DNA of 5,047 nt from an uncultured Alphaproteobacteria bacterium (GTDB lineage: Bacteria; Pseudomonadota; Alphaproteobacteria; Minwuiales; Minwuiaceae): the NCBI GenBank assembly GCA_913064755.1, contig CAJYBQ010000298.1, forward strand, positions 1 through 5,047, given 5' to 3'. Below are positions 1-4,853 of this stretch, piece by piece. Below the pieces are notes generated by a model. The model did no database searches. It had not been told where the DNA came from and worked only from the letters and a program-made list of their open reading frames with translations. The translations under genes and the position numbers were made by a program. Every line of letters starts with the position of its first letter. Position 1 is the stretch's first letter.

Positions 1-92
1 GCCCGGATCTGCACTTCGGGTGTACAGGCCGTCGCCATGGCAAGAACAGCCATTGTCAGGAAAACAGGTAACCGGTTCGATCTGTGTATCAT
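1..92 (-). CDS. ynbE: YnbE-like outer-membrane lipoprotein, 3' end beyond window
   Basis: Partial gene running off the left edge; about 30 codons are visible from an ATG at 92-90. The peptide begins MIHRSNRLPVFLTMAVLAMA and continues TACTPEVQIRA. This is a short basic N-terminus, a hydrophobic stretch, then a lipobox-like Ala-Thr-Ala-Cys with the lipidated Cys at about residue 23. The Cys-Thr-Pro-x-Val-x-Ile start of the mature protein is typical of YnbE, a small (about 60 residue) lipoprotein. In enterobacteria ynbE lies between ydbH and ydbL, and YnbE is proposed to be the outer-membrane partner of YdbH in lipid transport. Here it follows the ydbH tail by 48 bases on the same strand, which is the expected operon order. 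The upstream GGAA is too far (about 14 bases) to be a convincing ribosome site. The family call rests on a short N-terminus plus gene order. Confidence 0.72.
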   Translation of the reverse strand, partial: MIHRSNRLPVFLTMAVLAMATACTPEVQIR

Positions 93-140
93 GCACTGAA
101 TATGACTGTTCCGGGCCAGAAATACCAGAGTGCATGTGGA

Positions 141-458
141 TCATTGGTCGGCCAAGTACTGCATTCGTTCCAGCAGCCGGTCCGGCCGTGTATAGGTTTT
201 TAGTCCCTGCTGCAGGATAGCGCGCAATGGTCCGCTCATGGTCAGGTTCAATTCGACAGGGATGCCGTTATATACGGTCGGATTGCTGCCCTTCAGCTTG
301 AATTCGAAGGGAATATCGCCGGAATCCTGCTCATCGATCTTCACCCGGACACTTCCGTATTTGAAATCACGGACGATATCCAGAAACAGGGCCGTCCCCT
401 CATTGGCTTCGGAAAGCGCGGGTCCAACCGCTTCTGGACGAACCGGGAGGCTGCCGCC
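141..458 (-). pseudogene. ydbH: YdbH-family intermembrane transport protein, C-terminal fragment only
   Basis: About 100 C-terminal residues of a YdbH-type protein (AsmA/TamB-like superfamily, older name 'dicarboxylate transport'). These are long inner-membrane-anchored periplasmic proteins, several hundred to over a thousand residues, thought to carry phospholipid between the membranes. Visible family features in order are VRPEAVGPALSEANEG, the DFKYGSVRVKID strand pair, then KGSNPTVYNGIPVELNLTMS and a final helix GPLRAILQQGLKTY, ending in TGA at 143-141. The pattern 'G-x-NP-x-Y-x-G-x-P-ELNL' close to the C-terminus is characteristic. Recognisable similarity stops at about 443-458. Further upstream on this strand the frame is open but is only the complement of the flavoprotein gene, so at least 85-90% of the gene is missing. 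Base composition (about 52% G+C over 241-420) is clearly lower than to the right. Either the gene is truncated in the genome or the contig is misjoined here; the fragment itself looks undamaged. Confidence 0.75.
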
Positions 459-505
459 GGCCGGGCGCCGCGCCCCGCCCCCCGCGTCGGCCTGCCGCGG
501 GTGGC
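445..505. other. Breakpoint joining ydbH tail to flavoprotein gene
   Basis: Between these positions the coding signal changes from the minus-strand YdbH tail to the plus-strand flavoprotein. Each gene should continue through and beyond this point, and neither does. By hand count G+C rises from about 52% (241-420) to about 85% (421-540). The exact switch point cannot be fixed by eye because the intervening 60 bases are almost pure G and C and match neither family convincingly. Confidence 0.7.
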
Positions 506-1127
506 CGGGCGGCCCGGCCTGGTACCCCCCGCGTGCGGCGGCCCGACCGGCGCCTTCAGGCGCGGATTGAGCGGCGCCGCCCTGCCCACCGTCGCCAAGG
601 CCGGCAAGACGGCGTTCGCGGAGGCCATGCTGTTCACCCATCGCGGCCTGTCCGGCCCGGCAATCCTGCAGGTCTCGTCCTACTGGCGGCCCGGCAGCCC
701 GATCAGCCTCGACCTGGCACCGGATCGCGATGCCACCGGCCACCTGCTCGCCATGAAGCGCGACCGGCCAAGGGCACAGCCCGCGACCATCCTGGCCGAG
801 ATGCTGCCCGCGCGGCTGGCCACGGCACTGGCCGCGCAGGAACTGCCGACACTGCCGATGGCGGAGATCGGTGACGCGCCACTGCGGATGCTTGGCGCGA
901 TGCTGAATGGCTGGACCCTGGTGCCGGACGGATCGGAAGGCTACGCCAAGGCCGAGGTCACGGCGGGGGGTGTCGACACGTCATGCCTGTCGTCGCGCAC
1001 GATGGAGGCCAAATCGGTTCCCGGCCTGCATGTGATCGGCGAAGCCGTGGACGTCACCGGCTGGCTGGGTGGCTACAATTTCCAGTGGGCCTGGGCCAGC
1101 GGTCGCGCGGCGGGTGAGGCGGTCTGA
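501..1127 (+). pseudogene. HI0933/YhiN-family NAD(P)/FAD-dependent oxidoreductase, C-terminal half
   Basis: C-terminal 200 or so residues of a flavoprotein of the HI0933 family (also called YhiN or BaiN-like; usually about 390-420 residues). Counting from the GTG at 501, residues 44-62 contain LFTHRGLSGPAILQVSSYW, 151-160 AEVTAGGVDT, and 173-201 the GLHVIGEAVDVTGWLGGYNF segment followed by QWAWASG. All are hallmarks of the family, the last binding FAD. Residues 4-10 (RPGLVPP) and 22-29 (GLSGAALP) still align with the family's 'RPxLVPL...LSGVSLP' region, so homology begins close to 500. The N-terminal Rossmann fold with its GGGxAG dinucleotide motif is absent, so the protein could not bind FAD normally. 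The 501 GTG is only the first start-like codon in an open frame that extends further upstream; it is not a believable native start and has no ribosome site. The gene ends 43 bases before the convergent dioxygenase stop. Substrate is unknown for most members. Confidence 0.85.
503..519. repeat. 17-base all-G/C palindrome at the breakpoint
   Basis: GGCCGGGC, one central G, then GCCCGGCC: 8-base arms that are exact reverse complements with a single unpaired centre base. It lies just inside the flavoprotein side of the ydbH/flavoprotein breakpoint, in the most G+C-rich part of the window. It also encodes residues 2-7 of the flavoprotein remnant, so it may be coincidental coding sequence. Confidence 0.6.
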
Positions 1128-1170
1128 GGCGTCTGCGCCCTGGTCCTTTCGCCACGCCTCGCCCCCTACC

Positions 1171-2031
1171 CTATTCCTCCAGCGTCGATCCCGAGCCACG
1201 CACGCGGGTCTGCCGCATCAGGCGGCGGTGCCTGTCGGCGTCATAGCCAAGGCCGCGATGCAGCAGGCAGCGGTTGTCCCAGATCGCGAAGTCGCCTGCC
1301 TGCCAGCGGTGGGTGAGGATATTGGCCTCCGCCGTTGCCTCCGCCGTCAGGCCATCGATCAGGGCACGGCTTTCCCTGTCGCTCCAGCCCTCTATGACCT
1401 TGGCGTGCGAGCCCATGTAGAGGTTCTTCCGGCCCGTCGCCGGATTGCGGCGCACGAACCGCTGCCGCACCGGGGGCAGGGATTTCGCCAGCGCGGGTGA
1501 CACCGCATCCGGCGCCACCTTGGAGCGCGAATAGACGTAGTCATGCACGACGATCAGCGGATCGACCTCCGCCTTGCGGCTGTCCGGCATCCGGTCATAG
1601 GCCGCGCGGGCGCTGATGAACTGGGTCTCGCCACCGTCCGAGGGCACCTCGTAGGCCGCATTGATGGAAAGGAAGGCCGGCACGGGTTTGAAGCTGGCAT
1701 CCGTGTGCCACATGTTGTTGCCGGTCAGGAAGATCGTCATCCTGTCGTCATTGCCCAGCGCCGTGCCATCGGGCTGCACGTTGCCGATGGTGCCGAAATA
1801 CTCGATCCGGTTCTCCTCCCCCTTCGGCAGGTGATTGGGTTCGGGTTCCCCCAGTTCACGGGTGAAGGCCAGGTGGCGTTCGTCACCCGGCGCCTGGTTG
1901 GGGAAACAGAGGAACGAGTATCGGTCGATGGCGGCCAGCAAGTCCGCGCGCCGGGCCGCATCCAGGGGTCGGGATATGTCGAAACCCGTGATCCGTGCGC
2001 CGAAATCGGCGTGCAGCGGTTCGATATGCAT
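1171..2031 (-). CDS. TfdA/TauD-family 2-oxoglutarate- and Fe(II)-dependent dioxygenase
   Basis: Complete cytoplasmic dioxygenase of 286 residues, close to TfdA length (about 287). Such enzymes couple decarboxylation of 2-oxoglutarate to hydroxylation of an organic acid; relatives act on taurine, 2,4-D and other aryloxyalkanoates, and alkyl sulfates. Numbered from the ATG at 2031, the iron-binding triad is visible: His109 and Asp111 in NNMWHTDASF, and His258 in LLHRGLGYD. The 147-residue gap between Asp and distal His equals that of TfdA. Arg269 (11 after the distal His) is the expected 2-oxoglutarate carboxylate ligand, within HRRLMRQTRVRG. The N-terminus (HIEPLHADFGARITGFDIS) is also typical. 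Start choice: an ATG at 2037 abuts the GGGAGG ribosome site with no spacing, whereas the ATG at 2031 has 6 bases spacing, so 2031 is preferred. It follows the acyl-CoA ligase directly and is probably co-transcribed and translationally coupled. The fold is sure, the substrate is not; the TfdA-like length and spacing favour an aryl or alkyl carboxylate over taurine. Confidence 0.92.
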   Translation of the reverse strand: MHIEPLHADFGARITGFDISRPLDAARRADLLAAIDRYSFLCFPNQAPGDERHLAFTRELGEPEPNHLPKGEENRIEYFGTIGNVQPDGTALGNDDRMTIFLTGNNMWHTDASFKPVPAFLSINAAYEVPSDGGETQFISARAAYDRMPDSRKAEVDPLIVVHDYVYSRSKVAPDAVSPALAKSLPPVRQRFVRRNPATGRKNLYMGSHAKVIEGWSDRESRALIDGLTAEATAEANILTHRWQAGDFAIWDNRCLLHRGLGYDADRHRRLMRQTRVRGSGSTLEE

Positions 2032-2033
2032 GT

Positions 2034-3593
2034 TCATCCTCCCTCGGAAAGCAGTGCCTGCCGGTCGATCTTGCCCGTCCCGGTCTTCGGCATCTCCCCC
2101 ACGAACTCGACGATGCGCGGATACTTGAACGGCAGCAAGGCATGGCGCACATGCTGTTGCAGCACCTTGACCTGCGCCGCGTCACCCTTGTGGCCGTCGC
2201 GCAGGCTGACGATCGCCCGCAATGTCATGCGTCGATCCGGCAGTTGATGCGCCAGCACCGCGCATTCGTGCACGTGCGGATGTTCGTTGAGACAACGCTC
2301 GACCTCCAGCGGCCAGACCCACTGCCCCGAGACCTTGATCAGGTCATCGGCCCGCCCCTGGAAGTGATAGAATCCGTCCACCTCGAGAAACCGGTCACCG
2401 GTATTGATCCAGTCACCACGCATGGTCTCGGCCGTCTTGTCGGCCCGGTTCCAGTAGCAGGGGGCGGAGGACGTGCCACGCACCCACATGATGCCTTCCG
2501 CACCATCGGGCGTCGGCAGGCCGTCCCTGTCACGCAATTCGACCTCGTATCCCCGCACACGTCGACCGGCGGCCCCGATGCGCTGTTCGTCCTGCGTGTT
2601 GGACAGGTAGATGTGCAGGACCTCGGTGGAGCCCAGCCCTTCGATGGGCCGCAACCCGGTCAGGTTCAGCCAGGCACTGAAGATGTCCTCCGACAATGTC
2701 TCCGCCGCCGACATCGACAAGCGCAGCGATGACAGGTCCCGGTCCGCGACGCCTGATGTCCGACAGATCGCGGTGTAGAGGGTCGGCAGGCCGAACAGCA
2801 CCGTCGGCCGGTAGGTCTCGATGCAGTCGAGCACGGCGGTCGGGTCAGGCCGACCGGGCATCAATACCGTCGTGGCACCCACCGAAAAGGGAAAGGTGAA
2901 GGCATTGCCGAAACCGTATGCAAAGAAGATCTTCGGCACCGAAAAGCACAGGTCATCGGGCCGAAGCCGCAGGATGCTCTCCGCGAAGGAGAGCTGCGTG
3001 TAGGCCATGTCGTGATGCAGGTGAACAATGCCCTTCGGGCGTCCTGTGGAACCGGATGAATACATCCAGAACGCCATATCGTCCGGCCCGGTATCGACCA
3101 CGGCCAGCGTGTCGGGCTGTCCGGAGATGAAGTCGGACGCAGCCTGCAGGTCGCCACCGCGATCACCGGTCCCCGGTTCACCCGGTCCGTTGGCAATCAC
3201 GACCCGCTCGAGCCGGGTGCCGGCGCGCGTCTCCGCCGTGAAGCGGTCGGTGAACTCGGCCTCCGCCACCGCGATCCGGGATTCGGTGTCCGCCAGGAAG
3301 AACTGCAGCAGGTCCGGCGTTGTCAGGGTGTTGAGCAGTACCGGCACGAAACCGGCCCGCACGGCGCCAAAGAAGGCCGCCGGATAGACGGGCGTGTCAT
3401 CGAGGAAGAACGCGATCCGGTCGCCGCGCTGCAGACCGAATGCCCGGAACGCGTTGCCCCAGCGGGCCGCCGCCGCACAGAGTTCGCCATAGGTCAGCGT
3501 CCCCGCAGGGCCGGTGACCGCCACGCGGTCGGCATGCCGGGGCAGGTTGTCGAACAGGATCGCGCTGCAATTGGGATGATCCGCCTTGGTGAA
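2034..3593 (-). CDS. Benzoate-CoA-ligase-like AMP-forming acyl-CoA synthetase domain
   Basis: Residues about 285-803 of the composite frame form a nearly complete adenylate-forming ligase, about 515-520 residues, the usual size for benzoate- and hydroxybenzoate-CoA ligases. It would activate a carboxylic acid with ATP to an acyl-adenylate and pass it to CoA in the cytoplasm. Visible core motifs are the phosphate loop YSSGSTGRPKG at 462-472, GLGSTEVLHIYLSN at 603-616, NTGDRF at 681-686, and GRADDLIKVSGQWVWPLEVE at 697-716. Lys792 in GTGKIDR is the catalytic lysine for adenylation. The GQWVWP version of the hinge motif and DDTPVYPAAFFGAVRAGFVP at 349-368 resemble the benzoate-CoA ligase branch more than fatty-acyl or acetyl-CoA synthetases. 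The native start is lost in or near the join at 3570-3630; no ATG with a ribosome site lies there, only a GTG at 3626. It is followed directly by the dioxygenase gene, suggesting a two-step route for an aromatic or other organic acid. The class is sure, the substrate inferred. Confidence 0.88.
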   Translation of the reverse strand, partial: FTKADHPNCSAILFDNLPRHADRVAVTGPAGTLTYGELCAAAARWGNAFRAFGLQRGDRIAFFLDDTPVYPAAFFGAVRAGFVPVLLNTLTTPDLLQFFLADTESRIAVAEAEFTDRFTAETRAGTRLERVVIANGPGEPGTGDRGGDLQAASDFISGQPDTLAVVDTGPDDMAFWMYSSGSTGRPKGIVHLHHDMAYTQLSFAESILRLRPDDLCFSVPKIFFAYGFGNAFTFPFSVGATTVLMPGRPDPTAVLDCIETYRPTVLFGLPTLYTAICRTSGVADRDLSSLRLSMSAAETLSEDIFSAWLNLTGLRPIEGLGSTEVLHIYLSNTQDEQRIGAAGRRVRGYEVELRDRDGLPTPDGAEGIMWVRGTSSAPCYWNRADKTAETMRGDWINTGDRFLEVDGFYHFQGRADDLIKVSGQWVWPLEVERCLNEHPHVHECAVLAHQLPDRRMTLRAIVSLRDGHKGDAAQVKVLQQHVRHALLPFKYPRIVEFVGEMPKTGTGKIDRQALLSEGG

Positions 3594-4445
3594 ACCGATT
3601 TCCGCGGCGCCCGCCGTCTCCCCCACCGGATCGATGATGATGCTCAGCATGTTGTTCAGGATCGCGTCCCGTGGCTGGTTGGTTTCCGGGCGCATCGTAT
3701 GCCCGCCGCAGAGCACGCCGCCCAGCAGTTCGTTCATCAGCGCCAGGCCGCCGCCCTTGTGGCCGCCGAAAGGAAGCGCCGCGCCATATGGCGCGTTATA
3801 CATGACATTGGGATCGGTGGTTTCGTTGCCATCCGCATCGACCAGCGTACCGGGCGCCACCTGTTCGCCCTTGTTTTTGGCGACCCGCACCTTGCCCATA
3901 GCCCCAACGCTGGTTGCCATATCCAGGATCGTCATCGGGTTCTCGTCCGTCGCCGGCAGGCCAACCGTGTAGGGATTGGTGGAATACTTCGCTTCACGGG
4001 CGCCAAACGGCGCGACATGCGGCTTGTGGCCAACCACGTTGGTGTGGTGCATCGATACGAAGCCCTGTTCCGCGCAGCGTTCCGCCCAGGCGCCGATCCG
4101 GCTCATGCGATGGCGGCTGGCGAAATAGGCGTCCGCCTCCTCGGCCGTAACGGGCGAGACCGCGCCTTCGACCCGCACCTGGCGCCGCAATGTCTTCCAG
4201 TGGAACAGCAACGCAACCTCGGCATTGCCGGCGATTTCCTGGCCCTTGCGGCTATTCAGATTGGTGTAGAACACAAAGCCGCGCGCATCGTGGCCCTTCA
4301 GAAGCAGAATCCGCGCCGAGGGACGGCCCTCGGCGTCGTCGGTCGCGACCGTCATCGCGTTGGCGTCGTTCGGCTCCGAGGCTTCCGCTTCCGCCAGCCA
4401 GGCGTCGAACAGGCGGTGGGGATCGTCTACGACCATATCGTCCAT
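2034..4445 (-). CDS. 803-codon in-frame composite: PdxH N-half / Ldh2 fragment / acyl-CoA ligase
   Basis: One uninterrupted reading frame from ATG 4445-4443 to TGA 2036-2034. Residues 1 to about 121 are the N-terminal part of pyridoxamine 5'-phosphate oxidase. About 122 to 273-285 are an internal part of an Ldh2-type dehydrogenase. About 285-803 are a benzoate-CoA-ligase-like synthetase. No stop, frameshift or linker separates them. The three parts belong to unrelated pathways, and the first two lack catalytic regions, so this is unlikely to be a designed multifunctional enzyme. Either two in-frame deletions or recombinations, or two chance in-frame assembly joins, made it. If the DNA is real, the product could still be an active ligase carrying about 280 residues of inert N-terminal extension and driven by the pdxH promoter. 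The last 3 bases of the stop overlap the first possible dioxygenase start as ATGA. The three parts are described separately. I am confident of the frame and the parts, not of its biological reality. Confidence 0.6.
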   Translation of the reverse strand: MDDMVVDDPHRLFDAWLAEAEASEPNDANAMTVATDDAEGRPSARILLLKGHDARGFVFYTNLNSRKGQEIAGNAEVALLFHWKTLRRQVRVEGAVSPVTAEEADAYFASRHRMSRIGAWAERCAEQGFVSMHHTNVVGHKPHVAPFGAREAKYSTNPYTVGLPATDENPMTILDMATSVGAMGKVRVAKNKGEQVAPGTLVDADGNETTDPNVMYNAPYGAALPFGGHKGGGLALMNELLGGVLCGGHTMRPETNQPRDAILNNMLSIIIDPVGETAGAAEIGFTKADHPNCSAILFDNLPRHADRVAVTGPAGTLTYGELCAAAARWGNAFRAFGLQRGDRIAFFLDDTPVYPAAFFGAVRAGFVPVLLNTLTTPDLLQFFLADTESRIAVAEAEFTDRFTAETRAGTRLERVVIANGPGEPGTGDRGGDLQAASDFISGQPDTLAVVDTGPDDMAFWMYSSGSTGRPKGIVHLHHDMAYTQLSFAESILRLRPDDLCFSVPKIFFAYGFGNAFTFPFSVGATTVLMPGRPDPTAVLDCIETYRPTVLFGLPTLYTAICRTSGVADRDLSSLRLSMSAAETLSEDIFSAWLNLTGLRPIEGLGSTEVLHIYLSNTQDEQRIGAAGRRVRGYEVELRDRDGLPTPDGAEGIMWVRGTSSAPCYWNRADKTAETMRGDWINTGDRFLEVDGFYHFQGRADDLIKVSGQWVWPLEVERCLNEHPHVHECAVLAHQLPDRRMTLRAIVSLRDGHKGDAAQVKVLQQHVRHALLPFKYPRIVEFVGEMPKTGTGKIDRQALLSEGG
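2038..2043 (-). promoter_or_regulatory. Shine-Dalgarno site (GGGAGG) that decides the dioxygenase start
   Basis: The minus strand reads GAGGGAGG immediately before ATGAACATG. The first ATG touches the site; the second is 6 bases downstream at the usual spacing. The site lies inside the last codons of the upstream ligase gene, so ribosomes finishing the ligase would end right on it. Confidence 0.7.
3620..4085 (-). pseudogene. Ldh2-family malate/L-lactate dehydrogenase, internal fragment
   Basis: Residues about 122-273 of the composite frame match the middle and later part of Ldh2-type NAD(P)-dependent oxidoreductases (malate, L-lactate, ureidoglycolate or delta-1-pyrroline-2-carboxylate reductases; about 330-360 residues). 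Visible motifs are AEQGFVSMHHTNVVGHKPHV, APFG, then STNP at 155-158 (family usually GTNP), DMATS at 175-179, TTDPNVMYNAPYGAALPFGG with HKGGGLAL to residue 236, and LNNMLSIIIDP at 263-273. The N-terminal third, which carries the catalytic His/Arg of the family, is missing. The last few dozen residues are also missing or unrecognisable; the stretch AAEIGFTKAD could be either the Ldh2 tail or the ligase beginning. There is no start codon with a ribosome site of its own. It cannot be a working dehydrogenase as it stands. Which substrate the parent enzyme used cannot be said. Confidence 0.8.
4080..4445 (-). pseudogene. pdxH: Pyridoxamine 5'-phosphate oxidase, N-terminal half
   Basis: Residues 1 to about 121 of the composite frame match the start of PdxH, the FMN enzyme that makes pyridoxal 5'-phosphate (vitamin B6) from the pyridoxine or pyridoxamine phosphates. 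Visible hallmarks are DPHRLFDAWLAEAEASEPND near the start, the FMN-binding segment SARILLLKGHDARGFVFYTN with Arg45 and Lys50, SRKGQE at 65-70, FHWKTLRRQVRVEG at 81-94, and YFASRHRMSRIGAW at 107-120. The family then continues with a 'A-S-x-Q-S' motif and ends with the substrate-binding Arg-x-His region, about 200-220 residues in all. Here the match ends at Trp120/Ala121, so roughly the last 45% including the active-site Arg/His is gone. The ATG at 4445 fits the family N-terminus, though its ribosome site is weak. The divergent DnaJ-type neighbour fits my memory of alphaproteobacterial gene order, so the 5' part and its upstream region look native. Confidence 0.85.
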
Positions 4446-4607
4446 GGCGGGGTCGGTTCCTTCGTTGAAAGCGTTTAATTGGCGTACGCGCGTAACTAAG
4501 TTTATAGGTCGTTCACATAGGTTGGAGAATGTCTATGGCGCGCGCGAAATGCCGCCGGACAAAAGAGCGCCGAATGCAAGCCATGCAATTGAGACGATCG
4601 GGCGACT
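4446..4607. promoter_or_regulatory. Divergent intergenic region between pdxH and the dnaJ-type gene
   Basis: A 162-base region with no credible gene; it must hold the promoters for both directions. It is less G+C-rich than its flanks around 4461-4515. Candidate rightward elements are TTGGCG (4479-4484) and TATAGG (4503-4508), 18 bases apart. On the minus strand TATAAA (4506-4501) could be a leftward -10 about 56 bases before the pdxH ATG, but it has no good -35. The two -10 candidates overlap, so they could compete if both are real. Neither flanking gene has a strong Shine-Dalgarno site. Element calls are by eye and weak; the region's role follows from gene orientation. Confidence 0.35.
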
Positions 4608-4853
4608 ATGCGTGATCCCTACGCCGTGCTGAGCGTCGCCAAAACGGCGACCCCGGCCGAGATCAAGACTGCATTCCGCCAGCTTGCAAAACGCTACCAC
4701 CCGGACCTGCACCCGGGCGACAAGGATGTGGAGCGCCGCTTCAAGGAAGCGAACGCCGCATACGATTTTCTTTCGAACCCGACAAAGCGGCGGCGGTACG
4801 ACGCCGGCGAAATCGACGCCGAAGGCAAAGAGCGCGTCCGCGCCGGGCCATAG
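4608..4853 (+). CDS. DnaJ-family co-chaperone, J domain, ended by a TAG
   Basis: 81 codons encoding an essentially whole J domain, which stimulates the ATPase of DnaK/Hsp70. The peptide opens MRDPYAVLSVAKTATPAEIK (family usually VLGV), followed by FRQLAKRYHPD with the essential His-Pro-Asp at 31-33. Helix III ends in AAYDFLSNPTKRRRYDAGEI and continues DAEGKERVRAGP, then TAG. The ATG at 4608 is the only possible start, because an in-frame TGA lies at 4590-4592; the ribosome site is poor (GGGCG). The neighbouring divergent pdxH matches remembered alphaproteobacterial gene order. The stop comes where relatives go straight into a Gly/Phe-rich linker, and the next codons in the same frame encode one. 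The gene is therefore probably a longer CbpA/DnaJ-like protein interrupted by one codon, not a natural J-only protein. An 81-residue J-only product would still fold and might bind DnaK. Confidence 0.85.
   Translation: MRDPYAVLSVAKTATPAEIKTAFRQLAKRYHPDLHPGDKDVERRFKEANAAYDFLSNPTKRRRYDAGEIDAEGKERVRAGP

Noticed and set aside
459..743. Minus-strand frame upstream of the YdbH tail that stays open to 743
   Set aside because: Its translation is low-complexity Gly/Ala/Arg/Pro and lies exactly opposite conserved flavoprotein codons, so it is not the real YdbH N-terminal region.
1126..1160. Inverted repeat GAGGCG ... CGCCTC between the convergent flavoprotein and dioxygenase genes, as a possible terminator
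   Set aside because: Only 6 base pairs with a 23-base loop and no T run on either strand; too weak to call a terminator.
1543..2732. Two long plus-strand frames (234 and 245 codons) opposite the dioxygenase and ligase
   Set aside because: The minus-strand frames carry all the catalytic motifs; these are their mirror frames with no features of their own.
2034..4445. A new trifunctional B6/dehydrogenase/CoA-ligase enzyme
   Set aside because: The PdxH part lacks its C-terminal active-site residues and the Ldh2 part lacks its catalytic N-terminal region, so two of the three domains could not work. Truncation or chimera explains the data better.
3534..4478. A 314-codon open frame on the plus strand opposite pdxH and the Ldh2 piece
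   Set aside because: It is antisense to clearly conserved coding sequence and has no recognisable family, domain or ribosome site. Long antisense frames are common in G+C-rich DNA.
4478..4508. Strong housekeeping promoter for the dnaJ-type gene
   Set aside because: The -35 and -10 candidates each match consensus at only about 4 of 6 positions, and the spacing and distance to the gene are not decisive. They are kept only as weak candidates inside the intergenic entry.
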